Assembly: GCA_013347225.1 (NCBI GenBank)
Contig: CP054595.1
Location: 2,910,415-2,974,414, forward strand
Direction of reading: 5' to 3'
Source of the DNA: Candidatus Accumulibacter similis
Lineage (GTDB): Bacteria > Pseudomonadota > Gammaproteobacteria > Burkholderiales > Rhodocyclaceae
Length of the DNA stretch: 64,000 bases
Made by a program: the position numbers and the translations under genes. Below are positions 31,471 through 39,755 of the stretch, piece by piece. The notes beneath the pieces were generated by a model that saw nothing but the letters and a program-made list of their open reading frames with translations, was not told the origin of the DNA and ran no database searches. How positions within the stretch are numbered: the stretch's first letter is position 1; every line of letters starts with the position of its first letter.

Positions 31471-33279
31471 TCAGCGCGCGGCGTCGCGGGCCGCGGCGAG
31501 GTCGATCAGGAACAGGACTTCCTCGGCAATCGCCAACGGAAAACCCTTGCGCTTGCCCTGCCGGTTGTCGCGCAGAAGCTTCTCGAGATAGTCCTGGCAC
31601 TCGGGTTTTCCCCACAGGGCGACGATCTCGTCGCGCAGGCGCGGGATATCCTCGAGCGTTTCGGCTTTGGTCGCGGCGCCCGATAGCGGTACCAGTTCCA
31701 GCTCGCCGCTTGCCTTCCCGGTCTCCCAGGCCAGGATCTCGACGTTGAAATTGCGGTTGAGCTTCACTGTCAGCGCCTCGAACTCCTTGCGCATGCCATT
31801 GCGCCTGTAGAGATGAAGCAGTCTGATCCATGGCCTGGCCGATTCCTGCGGCAGGGCCGCGATGTACTCCTCGAGCGTTCTCGCTGCACCGGTGACCCGT
31901 CCGAAGGAGAGCATGATCTCCGCCAACTCCATCGCCGGCGCGGCGCCTCCCACGCCGTAATCGACCGGCGCCGGCGTTGCCGCCGCTGCCGAAGGCGTCG
32001 ATTCGCGTGCTGCCGCGGCTGACGGCACAGCGGCTGCGGGTGTGCCCGAGGGTGTGCCGGAGGATACGATGGAGGACGCGCTGGCACGGGGTCGCATCTG
32101 CTCGATCGGAACTGCCGCCGCCGCATCCGGCGTCAGCGAAAACTGCGAGTCGCCGAACGCTGTCCGCGCAGGCGCTTGCGCCGTCGCCGGCTGCAGCGGC
32201 TCGATGGCTGCTGCAGCGCGACGGCGACGAACGAGCAACAGCGACAGCAGCAGAAGCAGGGCCGCCGCCCCCGCCCCGTAAATCAGCCAGGAACCGGATT
32301 CGCCAGCCGCGGCCGGGGTTGCCGGCTGCGAGCGCACGCTGGGAGGCGGCTCGCTGCTCACCGGCAGCGCCGGCGACGGCACGTTGGCCACGGCCAGTGG
32401 CGCACCACCCTGGGCGGCCGCGGCCGCTGGCGTACTCGCCGCGCCGGCTGCTGCCGGCAGCCGCGACTCGCCGGCCGGATTGCCGCCAGGCAGGGCCGCT
32501 GCCCCACCCTGCAGTCTTTCCGTCGCTCGCTTGAGTTCGGCGACGTTGGCTTCCAGCCAGGCCAGCTTGTTGCTCATCGCTTCCTGATCGTCGGCCGGGT
32601 CGTTGAGCATCCCGAGCGCCCTTTGTTCGAGACGCAGCAATTCACGCCCCAGCCCGCTCGTCGTTGCCGGCTCCGACAACTCGTCGCTCGTGCTCAGCGG
32701 CGCGGCTTCTCCCTTCGCCGCTGCCGCGCGGCCGCCGCGTACGCTCTCGGCGAGGGCAGCCGGCGCCCGCTGCGGCGGTGGAACGGCCGCCACCGGCGGC
32801 CGCGGCGCATCGGTCGCTGCCGGCCTGCTGTCGGTCTTGTCCAAGGCCGCCGCCGAAGCCGCGCCGGGTCCGCGCGGCGACGCGACCACGGCCGCCGGGT
32901 CGGCAAGCAGGATCGTGTATTGTCTGCTGGCACCAGCGGCACATTCGGAACGAACACCCAGATGCACTGCCGGGTCGGCGATCGCTGCCCGGGAGACAAC
33001 GGTCAACCGACCGTGGCCTCCCTCGCGCCGATAACTCAGGCGCGCCTCTGTGATCCACGGCAGGCCGTCGCTCGCAGCTTGCGGCCGGAAGAGCTTCAGG
33101 CACGCGGGGTCGAAACGCTCGGCCGGATGCTCGCTGACTTCGATCTCGGCCTGCAGCACCTGGCCAACGCGCGCCGAACTGCGCAGTTCCCCGAGGACGA
33201 CCGCACGTGCCCCGGGAATACCGAGGGAAAGCAGCAGCAGGAAGAGAATCGGCGCGAAGCGCCGCATGCCGGCATGCAT
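31471..33279 (-). CDS. FimV-like membrane protein
   Basis: A roughly 602-residue FimV-family protein tied to type IV pilus function and polar organisation in relatives. A signal peptide (RRFAPILFLLLLSLGIPGARA) precedes the FimV N-terminal signature LGELRSSARVGQVLQAEIEV. A long Ala/Pro-rich, low-complexity linker follows, with a membrane segment near residues 355-375 (WLIYGAGAAALLLLLSLLLV) and then a FimV C-terminal region (AELMLSFGR-like ELAEIMLSFGRVTGAARTLEEY and later RLRDEIVALWGKPECQDYLE). The start is uncertain between 33279 and 33267, both poorly supplied with ribosome binding sites. Confidence 0.78.
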   Translation of the reverse strand: MHAGMRRFAPILFLLLLSLGIPGARAVVLGELRSSARVGQVLQAEIEVSEHPAERFDPACLKLFRPQAASDGLPWITEARLSYRREGGHGRLTVVSRAAIADPAVHLGVRSECAAGASRQYTILLADPAAVVASPRGPGAASAAALDKTDSRPAATDAPRPPVAAVPPPQRAPAALAESVRGGRAAAAKGEAAPLSTSDELSEPATTSGLGRELLRLEQRALGMLNDPADDQEAMSNKLAWLEANVAELKRATERLQGGAAALPGGNPAGESRLPAAAGAASTPAAAAAQGGAPLAVANVPSPALPVSSEPPPSVRSQPATPAAAGESGSWLIYGAGAAALLLLLSLLLVRRRRAAAAIEPLQPATAQAPARTAFGDSQFSLTPDAAAAVPIEQMRPRASASSIVSSGTPSGTPAAAVPSAAAARESTPSAAAATPAPVDYGVGGAAPAMELAEIMLSFGRVTGAARTLEEYIAALPQESARPWIRLLHLYRRNGMRKEFEALTVKLNRNFNVEILAWETGKASGELELVPLSGAATKAETLEDIPRLRDEIVALWGKPECQDYLEKLLRDNRQGKRKGFPLAIAEEVLFLIDLAAARDAAR

Positions 33280-33322
33280 CAGGAAGGCTCGCACCGGCAC
33301 TGAGACGCGTCGTTCGGTGGGC

Positions 33323-33988
33323 TCATTTGCGTCCAGGAAACAGGGCTTCGCCGCTGTCCACAAGCAAGTGCGGTCGATAGACAGCCAGGAGGGTGCTCAG
33401 CATTCCCGACAGCCAGGCCTCGGAGAAGCCGAGCAGGAGGAAGTACGGCAGGTACTCGTCCGCCAGGTAGTGGCCGGCGTAGGAGCCCGCCAGCGCGAAC
33501 AGCAGGCTGGATGCCAGGCCGACGGCGATCACCGCCAGCGCGGCGGTGAAGAAACCCTTGCAGAAAATGAAGACGAAAAGGTGGCCCGGCAGCAGGCGGT
33601 CGACCAGGCGGTGGGCAGCGTGACTGACGGCGACACCGACGCCCGCCATGAGGAGGGCATTGACCGCGAAAACCTGCCAGCCGGCTGCACCGTTCAGCGT
33701 GACACCGAGCAGAACCGCGCTCAGACCCAAGAAAGCCAGCGGCCAGCCAAAGCAGAGGGTGAACACCGTCGCCCCGAGCAGGTGCAGCGACAGGCCAGGC
33801 TTCACCCCGGCCTGCAGCTGCCAGAGCAGGATGAGCGCGACGATCATCGCCAGGAAGGCATTCAGACGCCCACTGTCCGCCAGCAGGCGCCACGGTGCCC
33901 GCCGGGCAGCCAGCACCACCGCAGCGGCGTAGACGAACCAGGCGAGGACCGTCCAGGCCGTGCCCAGCAGACCGTCCGGCAAGTTCAT
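33323..33988 (-). CDS. CbiM-like integral membrane protein (ECF permease-type)
   Basis: A 221-residue polytopic membrane protein with about six hydrophobic helices. The segment [21 protein letters not shown] and a His-containing middle region ([20 protein letters not shown]) resemble COG3235/CbiM-related permeases that serve as substrate-binding components of energy-coupling factor importers for cobalt or nickel. No ATPase or T-component gene lies nearby, so the partner and substrate are unknown. ATG 33988 (MNLPDGLLG) is the likely start. It is enclosed by fimV and etfA on the same strand. Confidence 0.68.
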   Translation of the reverse strand: MNLPDGLLGTAWTVLAWFVYAAAVVLAARRAPWRLLADSGRLNAFLAMIVALILLWQLQAGVKPGLSLHLLGATVFTLCFGWPLAFLGLSAVLLGVTLNGAAGWQVFAVNALLMAGVGVAVSHAAHRLVDRLLPGHLFVFIFCKGFFTAALAVIAVGLASSLLFALAGSYAGHYLADEYLPYFLLLGFSEAWLSGMLSTLLAVYRPHLLVDSGEALFPGRK

Positions 33989-34012
33989 GCTGCCTGCCCT
34001 GGTTGCCGGCAT

Positions 34013-34945
34013 TCAGCCGAGTTCCGCCTGCAGTGCCGGCACGACTTCGAAGAGATCGGCCACCAGGCCATAATCGGCAACCTGGAAGATCGGCGCTTCG
34101 GCATCCTTGTTGATGGCGACGATTATCTTGCTGTCCTTCATTCCGGCGAGATGCTGGATGGCGCCCGAAATGCCGACGGCAATGTAGAGCTGTGGCGCGA
34201 CGATCTTGCCCGTCTGGCCGACCTGATAATCGTTCGGCACGAAACCGGCGTCGACCGCAGCCCGCGAAGCGCCGAGCGCTGCCCCGAGCCTGTCCGCCAG
34301 CGGTTCGAGCAGGCGGTGGAAATTCTCGCCGTTGCCCATGCCGCGGCCACCCGATACGATCACTTTCGCAGCCGTCAGTTCGGGTCGCTCGGACTTGGTC
34401 AATTCGCGCCCCAGGAGCCGGCTGAGACCGAGATCGGCGCCGGCAGGCACCGTCTCGATGGCCGCGCTGCCGCCCTCGCCTGCCGCCTCGAAAGCCGTCG
34501 CGCGCACCGTGACGACCTTCACCGGATCGGCCGACTGCACGGTGGCGACGACGTTGCCGGCGTAGATCGGGCGAACGAAGGTGTCAGCCGATTCGATTCC
34601 CGAGATCTCCGAGATCTGCGCGACGTCGAGCAATGCCGCGACGCGCGGCATGCAGTTCTTGCCAATCGTCGTCGCGGCCGCCAGGAGATGCGAGTAGGCA
34701 GCGGCCATGCCGACCACCAGTGCCGCGACGTTCTCCGGCGACTGGGTCGCGTAATGCGGCGCGTCTACCACCAGCACCTTGCCGACGCCGCTGATCCGCG
34801 CCGCTGCCGCGGCCGCATCGGCGCAGTTGCTGCCGGCCACCAGCAGGTGGATCTCGCCACCCAGCTTCGTCGCCGCGGTCACGGCATTGAGGGTTGCCGC
34901 CTTGATCGAGCTATTGTCGTGCTCAGCAATAACGAGAATGGCCAT
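34013..34945 (-). CDS. etfA: Electron transfer flavoprotein subunit alpha
   Basis: A 310-residue ETF alpha subunit. The C-terminal FAD-binding domain shows [20 protein letters not shown] (near residue 195), [20 protein letters not shown] (near 225) and [17 protein letters not shown] followed by [16 protein letters not shown], all hallmarks. With EtfB it accepts electrons from acyl-CoA dehydrogenases and passes them to the quinone pool through ETF-ubiquinone oxidoreductase. It starts two bases after the etfB stop, so the subunits are translated together. Confidence 0.93.
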   Translation of the reverse strand: MAILVIAEHDNSSIKAATLNAVTAATKLGGEIHLLVAGSNCADAAAAAARISGVGKVLVVDAPHYATQSPENVAALVVGMAAAYSHLLAAATTIGKNCMPRVAALLDVAQISEISGIESADTFVRPIYAGNVVATVQSADPVKVVTVRATAFEAAGEGGSAAIETVPAGADLGLSRLLGRELTKSERPELTAAKVIVSGGRGMGNGENFHRLLEPLADRLGAALGASRAAVDAGFVPNDYQVGQTGKIVAPQLYIAVGISGAIQHLAGMKDSKIIVAINKDAEAPIFQVADYGLVADLFEVVPALQAELG

Positions 34946-34947
34946 GG

Positions 34948-35697
34948 TCAGATCACCTTTGCTTCAGTCTTGAGTTTTAGTACCAGATCGGCGGCATCCG
35001 CCACCTTGATGCCGGCGGACCGCTTGGGCGGCTCCGCCGCCTTGAGGGTCTTCAGTCGCGGCGCGACGTCGACCCCCAGCGCTGCCGGGTTGGTCGTCTC
35101 GAGCGGCTTCTTCTTGGCCTTCATGATGTTCGGCAGGGTCGCGTAACGCGGTTCGTTGAGGCGCAGATCGCTGGTGACGACAGCCGGCAGGCCGACCTCG
35201 ACGGTTTCCAGGCCACCGTCGATTTCCCGCGTCACCGTGGCCGTCTGGCCGGAGACGACGATTTTCGATGCGAAGGTCGCCTGTGGCCAGCCCAGCAGAC
35301 CCGCGAGCATCTGGCCGGTCTGGTTGGCGTCGTCGTCGATCGCCTGCTTGCCGCAGAGGACGATCTGTGGCTGCTCCTTGGCGCACACCGCCTGCAGCAG
35401 CTTGGCGACAGCCAGCGGCTGCAGTTCGACATCCGTCTGGATCAGGATGCCGCGATCGGCGCCAATCGCCATCGCCGTGCGCAAGGTTTCCTGACAGTTG
35501 GCAACGCCTGCCGAAACCACCACGACTTCGGTTGCGATGCCTGCCTCCTTGAGACGGACCGCCTCTTCGACGGCGATCTCGTCGAAGGGATTCATGGACA
35601 TCTTGACGTTGGCCAGATCGACGTCGCTCCCATCCGGCTTGACTCGAACCTTGACGTTGTAATCCACCACCCGTTTGACTGGAACGAGGATCTTCAC
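34948..35697 (-). CDS. etfB: Electron transfer flavoprotein subunit beta
   Basis: A 249-residue ETF beta subunit. It begins [20 protein letters not shown] and contains the signature region [24 protein letters not shown] and the AMP-binding [23 protein letters not shown] segment (near residue 120). I chose the GTG at 35697, which follows AAGGAG by seven bases; the frame is open nine codons farther. It is the first gene of the minus-strand unit and faces the TetR gene across a 220-base region with operator-like palindromes. Confidence 0.93.
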   Translation of the reverse strand: MKILVPVKRVVDYNVKVRVKPDGSDVDLANVKMSMNPFDEIAVEEAVRLKEAGIATEVVVVSAGVANCQETLRTAMAIGADRGILIQTDVELQPLAVAKLLQAVCAKEQPQIVLCGKQAIDDDANQTGQMLAGLLGWPQATFASKIVVSGQTATVTREIDGGLETVEVGLPAVVTSDLRLNEPRYATLPNIMKAKKKPLETTNPAALGVDVAPRLKTLKAAEPPKRSAGIKVADAADLVLKLKTEAKVI

Positions 35698-35793
35698 TTT
35701 CTTCTCCTTGATCACTACACGCAATGCAATGCAATGTCAGACGTCATCCCGCAGGCGGCATTTGACATTCCCGAATTCTGACCAGACAATGCG

Positions 35794-35829
35794 CCATACC
35801 GCATCGTATGGAGAGCGTACGGTACCGTA
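35794..35829. promoter_or_regulatory. Paired palindromes between etfB and the TetR gene
   Basis: Two related inverted repeats lie side by side. Site 1 (35794-35811) has perfect six-base arms CCATAC and GTATGG around six bases. Site 2 (35818-35829) is the perfect 12-base palindrome TACGGTACCGTA and is followed by TGG, repeating the GTATGG-like half-site. Paired palindromes between a TetR gene and its divergent target are the usual operator layout for this family. The repeats are seen; binding is inferred. Confidence 0.6.
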
Positions 35830-35917
35830 TGGGCGGCAGGCTGTCAAGACTGCGGCCGGCAGCTTGGGGCTCAGGCTGATAATATTGCCTGAGGCGCGCG
35901 TTTGAGGAAAGGACCAG

Positions 35918-36526
35918 ATGACGATGAAGCACCGGAACATCCGACCGCGTGCTGCTCTTGGCCGCGACGAGTGGATTCAGGCGGCGATCGACAAGCTTGC
36001 CGAGCAGGGCGTCAACGGCATGCGGGTCGAAGTCCTGGCGAAGACCTTTGGTGTCACCAAGGGCAGTTTCTACTGGCATTTCAAGGATCGCAACGACCTC
36101 GTCGAGGCCGTTCTGCAAGCCTGGCGTGATGGCCGCATCCAGGACATCGAGAAGCAGACGATCGCCACTCCGGGTGCCGAGGAGCAGCAACTGCTGCATC
36201 TGATCGAGATCTACTCTGCCACCCGCAACCGCAAGGGCATGTCGATCGAACTGGCGGTGCGTGAATGGGCACGGCGCGACGCGCAGGCGGCGGCGATCGT
36301 CGCCGAGGTCGACACCTGGCGCCTCGAGGCGACGCGCAAGCTTTTTGTCGCCCTCGGATCGTCGGAGGAGGTCGCCAAGAGCCGCAGCCTGCTCCTCTAC
36401 GCCTACGTTTTCGGGCAGAGCCTGATGGCCTGTGAGAACTATGATCCGCGAATCGCCGAGTTCAAGCGCTGGATCGCCGAGCTGATCGTTCGCCAGCGGC
36501 AGGAACAGCCTGGCGCCGCCACCTGA
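35918..36526 (+). CDS. TetR/AcrR family regulator
   Basis: A 202-residue TetR-family regulator. The N-terminal helix-turn-helix is in LAEQGVNGMRVEVLAKTFGVTKGSFYWHFKDRNDLVEAVL (residues about 27-65), with the canonical GxFYWHF recognition helix end. The C-terminal ligand-binding domain is helical and not assignable to a ligand. ATG 35918 follows GGAAAGGA. Its position opposite etfBA suggests it represses the ETF/acyl-CoA oxidation genes in response to an acyl-CoA-type signal (inference). The glpK gene follows after 39 bases on the same strand. Confidence 0.88.
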   Translation: MTMKHRNIRPRAALGRDEWIQAAIDKLAEQGVNGMRVEVLAKTFGVTKGSFYWHFKDRNDLVEAVLQAWRDGRIQDIEKQTIATPGAEEQQLLHLIEIYSATRNRKGMSIELAVREWARRDAQAAAIVAEVDTWRLEATRKLFVALGSSEEVAKSRSLLLYAYVFGQSLMACENYDPRIAEFKRWIAELIVRQRQEQPGAAT

Positions 36527-36565
36527 CAACACCGCCTGCCATTCTTCGTTGCCCGAGGTTGCCCG

Positions 36566-38080
36566 ATGCCGCAAGCCAGAAACACCCAGCAGTTGATCCT
36601 CGCGCTCGACCAGGGAACGACCAGCTCACGCGCGATCCTCTTCGCGCGTGACGCGACGATCCACGGCGTCGCGCAGCAGGAGTACCCGCAGCACTACCCG
36701 CAGCCCGGCTGGGTCGAGCACGACGCCAACGACATCTGGCGGACGCAGCTCGCCGTCGCCCGCAGCGTCCTGCGCGAGCACGGCGTCGCCGCCAGCCGGC
36801 TCGCCGCCGTCGGCATCACCAACCAGCGCGAGACGACCGTCCTCTGGGACCGCGCGAGCGGCGAACCGCTGTACCGGGCGATCGTCTGGCAGGACCGGCG
36901 GACCGCCGGGCTGTGCGATTCGCTGCGTGCGGCCGGCCATGCCGAGACCTTTCGCGAGCGGACTGGGCTGGTGGTCGATGCCTATTTTTCCGGCACCAAG
37001 CTGAAATGGCTGCTCGACCACATCCCCGGTGCCCGCGCGCGTGCCGAGCGTGGCGAGCTTGCCTTTGGCACGATCGACTGCTGGCTGGCGTGGAAGCTGT
37101 CCGCCGGCCGGGTGCACGTCACCGATCCATCGAACGCCTCGCGTACCCTCCTCTTCGACATTCGCCGCGGCTGCTGGGATGACGAGCTTCTCGCCCTGCT
37201 CGACATCCCGCCGGCAGTCCTGCCGCAGGTGGTGGACAGCAGTGGCGTCATGACGATGATCGCCGGCGACCTTCTCGGCGCCGAGGTACCACTTGCCGGC
37301 ATCGCCGGCGACCAGCAGGCGGCGACCTTCGGCCAGGCCTGCCTCGCCCACGGCATGGCAAAGAATACCTATGGCACGGGCTGCTTCCTGCTGCTGAACA
37401 CCGGCGGCGAGGCGATGAACTCGCGCCACCGCATGCTGGCGACAGTCGGCTGGCGGCTGCGCGACCAGACGACCTATCTCCTCGAAGGCAGCGTGTTCAT
37501 GGGCGGTGCCGTCGTGCAGTGGCTGCGCGATGGTCTCGGGATGATTGCCCGCGCCGACGAGATCGAAGCGCTGGCGTCGTCGGTCCCCGACAGTGGTGGC
37601 ATCTACCTCGTCCCGGCACACACCGGTCTCGGTGCGCCGTACTGGGATCCGTACGCGCGCGGTGCGCTGCTTGGCATGACTCGCGGCACCAGCCGCGCCC
37701 ATGTCGCGCGCGCGGCACTCGAAGCGATCGCCTTCCAGAGCGCCGAGGTCCTCGGCGCGATGGAACTCGATTGCGGTCGACGGCTGCGTGAACTGCGGGT
37801 CGACGGTGGGGCGGCTGCCAACGACCTGTTGCTGCAGTTCCAGTCCGACCTGCTCGGCGTACCCGTGGTCCGCCCACGCATCATCGAAACCACGGCCCTC
37901 GGCGCTGCCTACCTCGCCGGACTGGCGGTCGAGTTCTGGCACGACGAGGCTGAGCTGGCTGCGTTGTGGCAGGCCGACCGGCGTTTCGAGCCCGGCATGT
38001 CCGCCGACCAGCGCACGATGCTGCTCAAGGGGTGGCGACGCGCGGTCGAGCGCAGTCGCGACTGGGCGACGGCAGACTGA
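36566..38080 (+). CDS. glpK: Glycerol kinase
   Basis: A 504-residue FGGY-family glycerol kinase that makes sn-glycerol 3-phosphate from glycerol and ATP. It starts with the ATP-binding [19 protein letters not shown], contains the [11 protein letters not shown] and [19 protein letters not shown] segments near residues 48-100, and ends in the family with [13 protein letters not shown] near 450. The FGGY signatures [12 protein letters not shown] (near 270) and GVPAHTG-like [20 protein letters not shown] (near 345) are present. Placement after the TetR gene suggests shared control with lipid metabolism. A strong hairpin follows the stop. Confidence 0.95.
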   Translation: MPQARNTQQLILALDQGTTSSRAILFARDATIHGVAQQEYPQHYPQPGWVEHDANDIWRTQLAVARSVLREHGVAASRLAAVGITNQRETTVLWDRASGEPLYRAIVWQDRRTAGLCDSLRAAGHAETFRERTGLVVDAYFSGTKLKWLLDHIPGARARAERGELAFGTIDCWLAWKLSAGRVHVTDPSNASRTLLFDIRRGCWDDELLALLDIPPAVLPQVVDSSGVMTMIAGDLLGAEVPLAGIAGDQQAATFGQACLAHGMAKNTYGTGCFLLLNTGGEAMNSRHRMLATVGWRLRDQTTYLLEGSVFMGGAVVQWLRDGLGMIARADEIEALASSVPDSGGIYLVPAHTGLGAPYWDPYARGALLGMTRGTSRAHVARAALEAIAFQSAEVLGAMELDCGRRLRELRVDGGAAANDLLLQFQSDLLGVPVVRPRIIETTALGAAYLAGLAVEFWHDEAELAALWQADRRFEPGMSADQRTMLLKGWRRAVERSRDWATAD

Positions 38081-38083
38081 CGG

Positions 38084-38112
38084 GCCGCGCGGGAGCAGGC
38101 AGCCCGCGCGGC
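38084..38112 (+). terminator. Perfect GC hairpin after glpK
   Basis: A ten-base perfect stem GCCGCGCGGG (38084-38093) pairs with CCCGCGCGGC (38103-38112) around a nine-base loop, beginning four bases after the glpK stop. No T-run follows, so it may act as a transcript-stabilising 3' hairpin or a weak terminator. Confidence 0.6.
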
Positions 38113-38208
38113 TGATCAGCGGTCGCTGCAGCGCTGACGACGGTCACAAAGCGAACCGGCACCGTCCTCGCCGGCAGGACCCGTACCTTGCCGACGCGCA
38201 GCGCAGAC

Positions 38209-38242
38209 CGGGTGGGCGGAGCCACAGGGCTTCGCCCACCCG
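38209..38242 (-). terminator. Long hairpin downstream of the mini PEP-CTERM gene
   Basis: CGGGTGGGCGGAGCC (38209-38223) and GGCTTCGCCCACCCG (38228-38242) form a 15-base stem with one mismatch and a four-base loop. It lies 17 bases past the stop of the minus-strand mini PEP-CTERM gene and about 130 bases past glpK, so it could end either transcript. No clear T-tract on either side. Confidence 0.5.
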
Positions 38243-38259
38243 ACCTCCCGCACCACAGG

Positions 38260-38406
38260 TCAGGGCTTGCGACCCCGGGCCAGCCACATGGCGGCAGCCG
38301 CCAGCGCGAGCAGGCTCAACGACTCCGGCTCGGGAACGGTGTTGGCGACCGCCAACGCGGGTGCGGAAACGGACAACAGAAACGCAAGCAACGGCAGAGC
38401 GCGCAT
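38260..38406 (-). CDS. 48-residue PEP-CTERM mini-protein
   Basis: A very short gene that encodes almost nothing but sorting signals. Residues 1-19 (MRALPLLAFLLSVSAPALA) are a signal peptide. Residues 20-23 are a four-residue linker (VANT). The C-terminus (VPEPESLSLLALAAAAMWLA, then RGRKP) is a full PEP-CTERM exosortase signal: PEP motif, hydrophobic helix, basic tail. A strong ribosome binding site (GAGGAGGAGG) lies five bases before the ATG, and a sigma-54 promoter and enhancer-like element lie upstream. After signal peptidase and exosortase processing almost no mature chain would remain. It is either a real mini-substrate, a regulatory peptide, or the remains of a larger gene that lost its passenger by in-frame deletion. 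Confidence 0.78.
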   Translation of the reverse strand: MRALPLLAFLLSVSAPALAVANTVPEPESLSLLALAAAAMWLARGRKP

Positions 38407-38476
38407 GGGAACCTCCTCCTCGCGAAAATCGATGAACGACCACCCCCACTACCTGAGCATTGCTCGACAGAGCACA

Positions 38477-38492
38477 AGCAAGAATCGTGCCT
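38477..38492 (-). promoter_or_regulatory. Sigma-54 promoter of the mini PEP-CTERM gene
   Basis: Read on the minus strand, AGGCACG (-24 element, 38486-38492), four bases, then TTGCT (-12 element, 38477-38481). The consensus is TGGCACG-N4-TTGCW, so one base differs. The predicted start of transcription is about 60 bases before the ATG at 38406. Confidence 0.75.
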
Positions 38493-38556
38493 GGTTGCCC
38501 ATCTCACCGATTTAGTGATTTTCTTTCCTTCCCGGTGCGCCTTCGTCCACCCGAAA

Positions 38557-38574
38557 TGTAAAATTTTCCGACAG
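38557..38574. promoter_or_regulatory. Candidate activator (PrsR-type) enhancer site, copy A
   Basis: TGTAAAATTTTCCGACAG, an 18-base TGT-N11-ACA element 64 bases upstream of the -24 box of the mini PEP-CTERM gene. The same element with two substitutions lies upstream of the other PEP-CTERM gene at 62766. Distance and symmetry suit an NtrC-family activator; PrsR is the known candidate in exosortase-carrying bacteria. Confidence 0.65.
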
Positions 38575-38658
38575 TCCGCGATGACAGCCACGCAATTGAA
38601 TGGCTGGCGATCAGCAGCCGCAGCCGCGCTCGCTGTCGTCATCGCGTGACCGTCCGCC

Positions 38659-39594
38659 TCATGAATCGCGCAGATGCTCGGCCATCCTCGTCCGCTGCCG
38701 TCCATCCGGCAAGCGGCCCCGCGCCGCGGCGAGATTGTCTTCCAGATGCTGCACCTTGTTCGTCGCCGGAATGACGCAGGTCACTGTCGGCTGCGCGAGA
38801 ATGAACTTGAGGAAGAACTGCGCCCAGCTGGTGCAGTCGAACTCGGCCGTCCATGCCGGCAGCGGCCGGCCGCGTACGCGCGTGAACAAGGCCCCCTGTG
38901 CGAATGGTCGGTTGATGACGACGGCGATCCCCAGATCCTGCGCCAGCGGCAGCAGCCGGCTTTCGGCGTCGCGTTCGGCCATGCTGTAGTTGATCTGTAC
39001 GAAGTCCGGCCGTGCCGAACGCAGAACCGTTTCGACCTGGCGATGGGCGCTGGCATGGTAATGCGTGACGCCGAGATAACGAATCCGTCCCTCCCGTTGC
39101 CAATCACGCATCGTCGCCAGATGGACCTGCCAGTCGACGAGATTGTGCACCTGCATCAGATCCAGTTGCCGGGTGCGCAGCCGGATGAACGAGGTCTCCA
39201 TCTGGCGGATCCCCTCGGCGGCGCCGCTGGTCCACACCTTGGTCGCGAGGAACAGTCTGTCGCGCGTGCCGAGCGTGTCGGCGAGATGGCCGAGCACGGA
39301 TTCGGCACGGCCGTACATCGGCGAACTGTCTACGACCTGCCCGCCGAGCGCGACGAAGCGTGCCAGCACCTGCTGCAGTGCCGGCAGCGCTGCGTCCGCG
39401 ACATCGAAGGTCTCGTAGGTGCCGAGTCCGATGGCGGCAATCCGCTCGCCCGACGCCGGGATGCGTCTCCTGAGGACGTTGCCGTCGGCGGCGGTGGGCG
39501 GCGCGCCGCCAGCCAGGGCAAGCCCGGTCGCGGCAATGATCTTCAAGGCCATGCGCCGGCCATCGCACGGCACCTCTGTCGGTTCCAGACGCAT
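38659..39594 (-). CDS. Tat-exported aldo/keto reductase
   Basis: A 311-residue aldo/keto reductase with an N-terminal twin-arginine signal (GRRMALKIIAATGLALAGGA, residues 12-31). The catalytic tetrad is represented by DSSPMYGRAE (Asp and Tyr, near 92), LATKVWTSG (Lys, near 118) and LMQVHNLVDW (His, near 152). C-terminal cofactor-contact segments include FAQGALFTR and CVIPATNKVQHLEDNL. These enzymes normally use NADPH; export of such an enzyme through Tat, folded with cofactor, is unusual but known for some Tat-AKR proteins. A strong site, AAGGAGG, precedes ATG 39594. Confidence 0.82.
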   Translation of the reverse strand: MRLEPTEVPCDGRRMALKIIAATGLALAGGAPPTAADGNVLRRRIPASGERIAAIGLGTYETFDVADAALPALQQVLARFVALGGQVVDSSPMYGRAESVLGHLADTLGTRDRLFLATKVWTSGAAEGIRQMETSFIRLRTRQLDLMQVHNLVDWQVHLATMRDWQREGRIRYLGVTHYHASAHRQVETVLRSARPDFVQINYSMAERDAESRLLPLAQDLGIAVVINRPFAQGALFTRVRGRPLPAWTAEFDCTSWAQFFLKFILAQPTVTCVIPATNKVQHLEDNLAAARGRLPDGRQRTRMAEHLRDS

Positions 39595-39755
39595 CACTTC
39601 CTCCTTCCGGAAGCTGCGGCAACGAGTTGGCTGCGCCGCCGGCCTGCGTCCGGACGGCGCGTTGCCACGCTGACCCATTGTACGGGCTCGCTCGGGCTTT
39701 CGCCGGTCCTGCCGCGCCCCACCCGTCCGGGTCGCACAGCATGACTGGTGGCCCT

